Source: Falciphora oryzae
Taxonomy: Eukaryota; Ascomycota; Sordariomycetes; Magnaporthales; Magnaporthaceae
Direction of reading: 5' to 3'
Assembly (NCBI GenBank): GCA_000733355.1
Contig: JNVV01000015.1
Location: forward strand, 664,663 to 728,662
DNA: 64,000 bases
Shown: positions 55,665 to 64,000 of the stretch, in pieces
Position numbering within the stretch: the first letter of the stretch is position 1
Layout: each line of letters starts with the position of its first letter
Notes under the pieces: model-generated
What the model saw: the letters and a program-made list of their open reading frames with translations, nothing else
Told to the model about the DNA's origin: nothing
Databases searched by the model: none
Program-made: the position numbers and the translations under genes

Positions 55665-58249
55665 TCATCCAGTGGCGTTGGACTTTTTGTCCGGGATGCC
55701 GAGCCGCTTTTTACACTCCTTGCAGTACCATTTCACTGAGAAATAACAAAAACGGTTAGCAACTGACGACCATCTCCTGAGCGCAGTAAAAGAGAAGAGA
55801 GGTAACCAAGTGATATAAATGGCAATCCAATGAAACTTACCAGTGGTTTTGGGCGCAGCCTTGAGGCCAACGCAGTCGAGATGGAACCACTCGTACGGAC
55901 ACGCCTCGTTGGCGTCGCACCCGATCATCTCGCCGTAGCTCGGCTGCTGGCAGTAGCAATATAGAGGGTCCTCCTCGTCGTCCTTGCCCCCGCCAGCAGC
56001 GTCCTTCTTGAAGGCCCCGCCGTTTGGCGCAGGACCATGCTGCGCCTGAGCAGCAGCGGCGGCGGCCTGAGCCGCAGCCAGGGCCACCGAGGCCCCCTTC
56101 TTGTGGCTCCTCTTGACCGTCGTCGGCGTGCTTGTCGTCGTCGGCGCGGCGGTTGTAGTCGTCGTGCCTACGCCATCCACCGCCCTCGACGGCCGGGACA
56201 CCCGCGCACTGTCTGGGAAGCTTCCCAGAGCGGGCGTTGACGGTTTACTCGCGCGGCCGCTCTTGGTAGTGACCGTCGCCGCCGTCGAGGTTGACGTCGT
56301 TGACCCAGAACCCCCGTGGGTTGAGGAGGGTGTGGTCTCCTTCTTAGTTGCTGTCGCCTCGGCCACCTCTTCTATCTTGGCCGCCACAGAGTTCTTTCGA
56401 CTTCTAACAGACGGCGGAGGTATTATCGGTGGTGGTATGGCAGTGGTCGACTCCAGCACGACTGGCTCGGGCTTGGGAGGCTCAACCCTGGTTAGGGGCG
56501 TCGTCAACCCCCCGAGCACCGGGGCGTCCTTGAGCGTTCTAGTTTCCGTAGACGCCCGCGAGCCGTTGGTGTGTGCGGGAGTCTCTGGTGTTGCCGAGGC
56601 CGCCCCGTTTAGCCGGTTGTTGTTGGCTGCCACAATAGGAGGCCGCGGTCGACCGTTTTCGGTATGAGACTGCGCGCTTTTCCCGCGAGCCATAGCGGGG
56701 GCTCGCGTAGGAGGCATCGGAATTGGGACAGGTGAGTTGCGCACCACCTTGACCACTGTATCGGGAAACGTGCCAACGACCGGGGAGGAGGCCACGGAAG
56801 GCGAGTGGGCAGCACCATTCCTGCTATTGCGTAACCATCTTCTGGTCAGCACTAAGAAGATCGAAGGAGGCCTGATGGGAGTGAAGATTGGTTCGCGTAC
56901 CTTTTCTTGGTCTGGTTGCCCCCGGTCGGTAATGCCTTGCGCTTCTTGGCCTGGCTTTCTGGAGCGGGAGTTCCGCGAGGGCTTGACGTCTTGGGTTTGG
57001 TGGTGCTGTTACCAAAGACGCTGCTCATCGCGCGCTCCATGGGAGCGCCGTTGGTGGTGGTATTGTTGGCAGTAGTGGGCTTCTCGACCTTTCGCCTCTT
57101 GGGCGCCGGGGTCCCATTGGTCGGCGTCGCGTTGGCGATTCCTAGGCCGATTGGCGTTGGAGACTCGCTCACGGCGGCGTTTGTATTGGCCGCCGGTTTC
57201 CGACTCTTCGCGCCCGTCGCGGCCTTCTTGTTTGTTCCTGGCTCCGCTTTGTGCTGTTTCGCGTCGTGATCATCCGCGTCCGACTCGTGAGCCGCAGTCG
57301 CAGCTGACGCCTGCTGCTGTTGCTGCTGCTGTTGTTGCTGCTGCGCGGCTGTCTTGCTCTTCTCCTTTTTAGCAGCAACAGCTTGTTTGCGGGCGTCGCT
57401 CCTAGCGGCAACCTCTTCAGCAATGTGCTGCGCAGCTGCAGACAGGCTCGCCGCCCCTTCTCGTCTAGAGCGCTCAGCCTGGGCGTTGGTAAGCGCCCGA
57501 CCGGCCCTGTTTTCTGGGTATGCCCAGTGTGTGTTGCTCCCCCACTTAGCCTCGTCGCTAAACTCCTCCAGGAGGTGTGGCCAGATGGAGTCGATGCGGC
57601 GCAGTTGCTTATGTAGTGCTTCGTTGGCCGTAGAGATGACATGATTTTTCTCCTCAAGCGACACAAGCATCTCCGAGACCTTATTCGCAGCTTCGCGGTA
57701 GGCCCGCCGGCGAACCAGAACGTTGGGGTCGTGCGCGGCGGCGTGGGAGGAGCTCTCGACAGAGGGCGCGGCGAGGGCAAGGGCAGTCGGGTTACCGGGC
57801 GGGGCGACGACGCCATTGGTGCTGTTCTGGGCGCTCATAGGGGCCGACTGGGGGGCGGCGCTGCCGCTGGCGGCTGGAGCAGCAGGTCGCGACGGGTCAG
57901 GGACGGGGATGTTCAGGGCATTGTCGACGAGCTTGAACAACGTGTGCTGGGGCGCGTGGACCTTGGCATCGACCTCCCTCAGCAGTGTGAAATGGCGGAC
58001 GAGCTCCTTGGGCAGGGCGGTGATGGCGTCGGCGAAGTGTACGATTCCGGGAAAGATGTCGATAGGCTGCTCGCGACTGAGGGCGGCGGCCGCGGCATTG
58101 TCCCGCTGGGCCAGCGTGCGGCCGGCGGCACCGCCAGCACCGGTCCGCGATCCATGGACACGCGTCTGGCGGACGGGCTGGGAGCGGCGGCTCAAGGGCG
58201 GCTCGGCCGCGGTCGCGGCGACGGACGCGGCGGGTTTGGCCGTCTTCAT
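55665..58249 (-). CDS. ING-family PHD-finger protein (Pho23-like)
   Basis: Three exons: 56901-58249, 55841-56823 and 55665-55735; introns of 77 and 105 nt; about 800 aa. The N-terminal ING domain begins near residue 64 ([20 protein letters not shown], then [20 protein letters not shown]) and resumes after a Pro/Ala linker ([20 protein letters not shown]). A poly-Gln run, long basic/Ser/Thr disorder and a complete C-terminal C4HC3 PHD finger follow at about residues 735-784 (CYC, C, C, HLDC, then CKEC; the last pair is in exon 3). ING proteins read H3K4me3 and anchor histone deacetylase or acetyltransferase complexes. The layout best fits the Rpd3L subunit Pho23, although it is over twice as long as yeast Pho23. 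The acceptor of intron 1 is TAGCAG, so two in-frame starts (56823 or 56820) are possible. The ATG at 58249 is used because upstream starts are GTG. Confidence 0.9.
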
Positions 58250-59210
58250 GTCAGGCCCTGCAAGCGTGGTATGATGCAATGGAAAAGGCTTGCGCTTCGG
58301 GCTCGGCTGGAGGCGAGGACGAGTCGGTTGGGGTGAGGGCGTTGTGGCCGCTGCTGGCGGGGTCTGCCGCGCAGAAGTGGTCGACGGACAAACGCTGTCG
58401 AAAAAGGATGCTGGGAAGAGCTTCTGCAGGCGATAACTCAGGCCATCTCGGACTGGGTGCAGGCGAGGACGGGGAGGGGAGGCAGGCACTCATACAAGGG
58501 CGTCAAGGGGGGTGCAGATTGGAAAAATGGAGTAGGAGGGCAGACAGGCACCCTTTCTTGCAGCACGACCACCCGACCCAAAAACCCCCAAGCTCCCACG
58601 GTCGGCTGGAGTTTGCGCCGCGTCTCTGCGAAATTGTGTCCTGAGGCCGAAGCTAGCATGGGTCAGCGGGTCAATTGGCACGGGTTAGGGTTGTTTGTGG
58701 TGACCGATAAGATAAAGGGCTGCCCGTCCACCCGGGCCGTCACGCGTCATAGGTGCCGCCATTTCGTCCCACCGCCTGCACGTCATGCAGAGAAACCGAA
58801 CGAGAGTTGGGCGCAGATGGAGACGCAGGCGTTACCGTGACATAGGTGGTGGTACACATAGCTGGACTTTCAAGGAGGCAAAGAGCATAAACAGAAGTAA
58901 TTGTCAATTTGGCGCTCTTCTATGAAAAGATAATTACAAAGGACCTGGGGCCTATCCGTCGCAAACCAGGCCCACTCGCTTGCTGCCCGCTTGCGAATAA
59001 ACACAGCATGCGCCGTCGGAACCGCCCTCTCCCGTCCTGCTCGAGTTTGGTATCACAATTACTCTTTACAACGCGCCTTCAAATATGCTTCTTTTCCCGC
59101 CACCGGGATACCAGCCACATGGCACCCCGCACCCAGCCAAACCTAAACCATATCTATCAAGCTCAAGGCTTCGCGAGCTAGATACGTAGGTTTGTGCATG
59201 CGACGCCCAT
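58250..59210. other. Intergenic: ING promoter and cis-prenyltransferase 3' side
   Basis: Both flanking genes read leftward. A TTAGGGTT telobox-like motif lies near 58685-58692, some 440 nt before the ING ATG. No gene seen. Confidence 0.5.
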
Positions 59211-60407
59211 TCACCGTTGCTTCAGATGCTGCCCCTTCGGCTTCTCGTCGCGCTCCCGCTGCTTCTGTCTCCACTGCCACTCAACCAGGACCGGCAGGAA
59301 GTTCCACAGGTCAAAGTCGGGCCAGAGACACTTCAGAAAGAAGATCTGCGTGTCCTGGTGACACTGCCACAGCATAAAGTCGCTCAGCCGCTCCACCCCG
59401 CTAGTGCGGACGAACAGATCCAGCGGCGGGCAATCGGCCGTGTACATGTGGTCCGTGAGGGTCTCGGCCGTGATGCTCTCCGGGTTACGGTAGGGCATAA
59501 AGCTCGGCCCTCCGGCCTGTTGCTGTTGATGCTCGCCTGAAGGGTGCGCAGTGGGTGGAGGCGAGTCCTGGTTCAGCGTGGTCGTGGACGACACCGAATC
59601 GTCCATGTCCTCTGCCGCCGCCGGGGCCTCCTGGATCGAGCCTAGCCCTGACGCTCCCATATCGTCGCCCTTGTCGGCATGCTTGGAAAGGATCTTCTGC
59701 CTGATGCGCGTCTGCGAGAATTGCGTTGCCGATGAGCGCGGAGGGCTCGTGTAGTCGGTCACGGTGGAGCGGATCGCGTGGGTGATCTCTTCCCTCGATG
59801 TATACGGGAAACAGATGTTCAGGACGTGGCTGCAAGTTCGCGCATGTGCATGTCAGCAAGGAAGCAACAAAGACAATCACGACTGCTCAGAGAGCTGCTG
59901 TGTCAAGTGAGGTAAAGAAACTAACCCCTTGTTGTGCTTGGTCGAGTTGACAGCCCGGTCAACAAAGGCAAGCACATCGTCGGGGATCAGGTCCCGCTGG
60001 CCCGAGATGATAACCCGGGCGCCGTAGCGGTCCAGCACCTCGCCGTGCTGTAGAAGCTGCTCGAGCTTTACCTTGGCCATGGCCATGAGGCCGTCGACCT
60101 CGTACTTGGGGCGATTAAAGTTCTCGATGCTGAATGCATACACAGTGACGACCTTGACGCCGCAGTTGTAGCATATCTCGAGGACGCGCGCTAGTGCCTC
60201 AAACCCCATGTGGTGTCCGGCAACTGTCTCGATTTTGTGGCTCCGGGCATATCGCCTGTTGCCGTCCATCTCGAAGGCGATATGCTGGGGAATGGGGCCC
60301 TGGCGCAGGGCCCCGATGACCAGCTGGCGGATGTTGCTGATGGCCCATTCCGCGGGAGGCGAGCTCAGGAGCCAACTAGTGGCGTGCGAGAGATAAAGAT
60401 CAGACAT
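59211..60407 (-). CDS. RER2: cis-Prenyltransferase (dehydrodolichyl diphosphate synthase, Rer2-like)
   Basis: Two exons, 59926-60407 and 59211-59829, with a 96-nt intron (GTTAGT donor); about 366 aa. UPP/dehydrodolichyl synthase motifs are intact: the catalytic FEMDGNRRYAR (Asp48), HHMGF (65-69), YAFSIENFNRP, NICFPYTSREEI, and RTSGVERLSDFMLWQ (302-316) followed by LWPDFDLW. The enzyme elongates farnesyl-PP with IPP in cis to make dolichol precursors for ER glycosylation; in fungi it works with a Nus1-type partner. An acidic/Gln-rich insert of about 85 residues (189-275) separates the TSREEI and RTSG blocks and explains the extra length over yeast Rer2 (286 aa). It is divergent from the Dsc2-like gene. 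Confidence 0.94.
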
Positions 60408-61346
60408 GGTGGGCGAGTGGCGGTGCCTTTCTAGATCCTAATCAATAGGACCGTTCTGGGGCGGTAAGGTCGGGTATCAATGTATATCGGCGGAGGTGTT
60501 GAACGTAGTAAATGAAGGACCAGACTTCTATGCGCGCGACAACATGACACCAATAATGCAATTATCACGGCAAAAAGGAAATAGCGTTGAATGAAGGACT
60601 GTAACGACTGTTGACAAGATGTCGTTCCAAGCTTGGGCTCGTCGCCAAGTTTCGATTGTCGTCAGCCGTTATGGATTCTGCTTCCAGGTTTGCTCGCACA
60701 GGCGAAACTTGGATGGAGTTGCTTGTGATGGATGGCTGCGAAGGACCACGTCAGAGTAGTGGCTCGTGGGTGTGGGTCCGCACGCTAGCTCGATCGTTCA
60801 AGGTCAGGCCCGCGACCAATTGGCCAGTGACGGGCGACGCGGAGAATTGACAGATTGCAGAAGCGGAAAGGCCGACCGCGCATCTCGAAGCCGCACCAAC
60901 TTCCACTGATAGCACAGCGAGGCCAATTCCTGATACACACTGCGATACAAGCGACCAAGGCTGGATTCAATTCCAGGGACTTGTTCCCGTGCCTGCCGAC
61001 AGCAATTTTTCCATCAGCAGTGTCACGGGCCGGCCCTGGGCTTATCTGTCGCGGGCGGCGATCCTCGGTGAGGGGCAGCTGCAAGATTTAGAAGGGGCGC
61101 ATACTTCCGTGGGGGAATCGCATCATTGATCACCTCGGCCATCCGACGTCGCCCTATTTTGTTCACTTACTGTGACCCGTCTGCGGACTCTGCAGCGCGA
61201 AGAGGCTTGCCACGGCAGCCACATTCGAAGGAACACCGATTTTAAACATGCAACGATAGCCGTCCCGCCTCGGACAAAGCAAGCTCCGCGCATCTACTTC
61301 CCGACAGCGATAACCAGCCTGGTGCAGCCCGGCTAGCCGATCGACC
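60408..61346. promoter_or_regulatory. Divergent promoter region, cis-prenyltransferase / Dsc2-like
   Basis: A 939-nt interval between outward-facing start codons of two genes for ER membrane functions. No clear TATA box or gene is seen. Confidence 0.45.
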
Positions 61347-62249
61347 ATGTCTTTCACCAACACTCCCGTTACCCGCACTTTGGTGCTGGGACTGGTAATG
61401 GGGTCTATCGCTGCGACCATCTTCGATGTGAAGCACTACTTTTATCTGCTCATCGACCCGCACATCCTGAGGTACCACCAGCCGTGGCGGATATTTCTGT
61501 TCCAGCTCTGCTACACCAACTCCTCCGAGGTGCTCTTCGCCTGCATGACGCTATATAACATGCGCGTGATCGAGCGCTTCTGGGGTTCGAGGAAATACGC
61601 GGTAAGCCGAAGTGGCTGTCCATTTGTGCACTTTTACACGGCGTTGTGACTGACAGATGCTCTGTTCCAGTCATTCCTCCTTGTCGCGGGGCTGCTGACG
61701 ACCGTCCTCGCGCCGATGCTCACCGTGCTGCTCCGGGCGGCGACATTCGGCGCCTTCAACTACCTCCCCGCCGGCCCGACGCCGCTCATCTTCGCCGTGC
61801 TGGCGCAATACCACGCCACCGTGCCGCACCTCTACAAGTACCGCCTGGCCGTGTCGGACCCTCCATCGACGACCGCTGCCGACGGGTCCGACGACTTTGT
61901 GGGGCTCACCTTCTCCAACAAGTCGTACAAATACGCCCTCGCGGTGCAGCTGGCGCTATCGCAGTGGCCAGGATCCCTGCTCGGCGCCGCCGTCGGCTGG
62001 GTCGTCGGCTACTCGTGGCGCAACGACCTGATCCCCGGGCGGCTGACGCGCTGGCGGGCCCCCGGCTGGCTCGTGGGCGCGCGGGCGCCGCCGAGGAGAC
62101 AAACCGAGTTCGACGGGCTGAGGAGGAGGCTGGAGGATGAGGGCGTCTCCACCGCGACGGCCTCCGGCGTGGGGCCGCAGGAGGCTGAGGCCGGGCGCAG
62201 GAGGACCGTGGGCCAGCAGATAATAGAGCAGCTCAGGGGCTCTCTATAA
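61347..62249 (+). CDS. Dsc2/UBAC2-like rhomboid-fold membrane protein
   Basis: Two exons, 61347-61601 and 61671-62249, with a 69-nt intron; about 277 aa. It begins FTNTPVTRTLVLGLVMGS and has FDVKHYFYLLIDPHIL, WRIFLFQLCYTNSSEVLFA, MTLYNMRVIERFWGSRKYA, FNYLPAGPTPLIFAVLAQYH and LGAAVGWVVGYSWRNDL. These give about five membrane helices of the catalytically inactive rhomboid/UBAC2 type. I see no Ser-His dyad and no C-terminal UBA domain. Dsc2 is a subunit of the Golgi/endosomal Dsc E3 ligase that activates SREBP-type regulators in fungi; UBAC2 acts in ER-associated degradation. The exact complex is inferred from resemblance. Confidence 0.82.
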
Positions 62250-63596
62250 GTCGCGCTGCTCGTGGGCGGTTGGGGAGTTTCCTTTGCTGTGTGCGTTCGC
62301 ACGCATGGATATTTCAACAGCACGGTGTAAATGGGTCTGGTTGGCTGTTCTGTATGGTCGCCTGTCTAGACTGGAACAGCCCTGGATGTGAAGAAGTCTA
62401 GTCTAGATTTTCCGCGCACGCATTGAACCTATAATCGGGGTGCTATTCGTGACAAGCCTGGCTCGGACAGCAGATCTCATCCTCCTCCTCGGGTCATGTG
62501 GCCGGGATATTTCTCAGGTGGAAGCCTCGGCCAGAACAGCCCGGTACAGTAAGCCGAGGATCGGACTAACTCTCGAGGGTGAGACCACGCGACAGTCACC
62601 CCGGCCCTGCCTGACGCGACCCGCCTGAACCGCAGAAAGTGTCGACACGGAAAATGCGGCGACGGACGCCAAATTCATTGCGCGCTGCTCTCCATTTCAC
62701 GACACGCGGTCCCAATGACCGGGATGGCACCCGGATGGTGGAGTGTCGGCCTAAAAAAAAAAATAACAGGGGTCTTCAGCTTTGGTAGTGGTAGCGGATG
62801 CGGGAGGGCAGGCATCTGTCCGCACATGTCGGGGCAAATTGGCCCCAGCCAGCCATGAGCAGCCGCCGGAAAGAGGCTGGCCAACCACAGCAGGGCCAGC
62901 CTCCCCCTTGTCAGGGGCTGACAGCCCAAAGATCACGCTTGTTCCTTCAGGTGTTGGTGAGTCGTGACTGCAAACTCTACTGAAAGCGTGCAAGAGTCAG
63001 CGAATTGTTCGCGACTGCCTCGCCAATCCGGATGCCTCGTTCTTAATCTGGCGTTTTCCCAAAGAATTATTAGCTCTCGACCAGCTGGGCCTTCTCCCCT
63101 TTCGCCCAATTTTTATCGCGCCTGCCCGTTTTCGACAAAGGCAATCTCAGACCCAGTCCCCTGGTTTAGTCGCGCCCCCCTTGGCCCCACCTCGCATGAC
63201 GGCGCAGTGAGGAGGCACGGCGTTCAGCGATTTTCGACCCGACCCGACGCAAGCGGCTGCGACAAAGCCACGACGACGAGCTTGCGCTGCGCTTTCCCTC
63301 CAAGCGCCGCCCCTCGGCCATCCCACCGAACTTGGTCGTCGACGAAGAAGGCGACGACAGCCCACCGGGGCGCAACACTTTTCCGCTAGCCCACAACCCA
63401 CGTTACCGAGACCAGAGACAGACTTCACGATGAAGCGTCATAGCCGATAACCGCAAATTAGACCGGCATTTGCTCTTTTCCGTTAACCGCCCACAGTCTT
63501 TTTTCTCCTTTTTGGTTTCTTGGATACCACTCTTTTTTGGATAATGTTCCAGGGCGGGCGGCGGTATCATTGTGCTAGGATAAATCGAATTGCAGG
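62250..63596. other. Intergenic: promoter side of the right-end gene
   Basis: No gene recognised. The last 200 nt before 63597 are T/C-rich, as expected for a fungal leader. A short A run lies near 62754-62762. Confidence 0.5.
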
Positions 63597-64000
63597 ATGA
63601 ATGGCACTGGATCGAGAGGGCAGCCGAGCTACGGCTACGATGCCCCCGCGCGCATGCCCTCGGCGTCTGAGGGCATAGTACCGAGCGGCAAGGCGCTGGT
63701 GAACGAGTACAGGACAGACCTTTCAATGACAGGCTTCGGGTCGCAGCAGCCTCGCTTCAATCCGGTATGTTATGCGCCCCTGGGGGACGGGGGACTCGGG
63801 TCCAGGCCGGGCTACACACAGATGTCGCCTGCCGGGGTTGCACAACGGGCCAGCCGACTAACAATGTCGCGTTGATATGGCACAGTTGAACTCGGAACGG
63901 ACGCAGAGCTCAGCGCTCGTCGACCTGAACGACCCTATCCAAGTACACCTCCTGACTGAGACGGCACTGTCCGACAGCAAGGAGTATGAGATCCTGTCGC
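63597..64000 (+). CDS. 'Up-regulated during septation'-type protein, N-terminal fragment
   Basis: Exon 1 is 63597-63764, intron 63765-63885 (121 nt, GTATGT donor, CTAAC branch-like motif), and exon 2 starts at 63886 and is cut by the window end. The visible 94 residues start MNGTGSRGQPSYGY and contain a disordered lead. LNDPIQVHLLTETALSDSKE and YEILS follow, which resembles the start of the fungal 'up-regulated during septation' domain, usually followed by long coiled coils. The call rests on a short segment. The rest of the gene lies outside the window. Confidence 0.65.

Noticed and set aside
1..64000. CRISPR arrays, bacterial operons or insertion sequences
   Set aside because: Spliced eukaryotic genes throughout; the only tandem repeats are microsatellites, short direct repeats near 47.7 kb and the 29-bp triplet at 21.2 kb, with no spacers.

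Overview
This window is nuclear DNA from a filamentous ascomycete (Pezizomycotina, most likely a Sordariomycete). The evidence is short introns of about 55-240 nt with GTRNGT donors and YAG acceptors, C/G-rich third codon positions, roughly one gene per 3-4 kb, and fungal forms of eukaryotic housekeeping proteins. Two runs of N (43796-43827 and 54810-55081) show it is a draft assembly. I rebuilt exons by reading frame and splice sites. Several open frames begin with TTG, GTG or CTG rather than ATG, so starts were moved to the first plausible ATG.

Layout. 1-3813 has no recognisable gene. 3.8-17 kb is a dense block of core-cell genes: TAF4 (-), the mRNA 3'-end endonuclease Ysh1/CPSF73 (+), ARPC5 (+), an NDUFAF5-like complex I assembly factor (-) and AP-2 alpha adaptin (+). 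17-29 kb holds a PLP-homeostasis protein (-), a Cys-rich unknown (+), an unknown 617-aa protein (-), a type II membrane protein (+) and a SET-domain protein (-). It also has tRNA-like or SINE-like debris at 17.4-17.6 kb and 21.2-21.4 kb. 29-35 kb is a gene-poor stretch upstream of a large 4E-T-like protein (+) with an N-terminal eIF4E-binding motif. 40-47 kb holds ribosomal protein L26 (-), then a divergent pair made of a secreted Kex2-processed repeat precursor (-) and a UstYa/DUF3328 oxidase (+), then V-ATPase subunit a (-). 48-64 kb holds an F-box/LRR protein (-), an ING-type PHD protein (-), a cis-prenyltransferase (-), a Dsc2/UBAC2-like membrane protein (+) and the start of a gene with an 'up-regulated during septation'-type domain (+, cut by the window edge).

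The most interesting locus is 41460-43732. The precursor has a signal peptide and five imperfect repeats ending in His-Tyr (or His-Phe) plus a basic pair, separated by Glu-Ala/Glu-Pro dipeptide spacers. It is transcribed divergently from a single membrane-anchored UstYa protein with two HxxHC motifs. That is the genetic signature of a dikaritin-type fungal RiPP, here reduced to two genes embedded between housekeeping genes. I do not recognise the core sequence as a described product.
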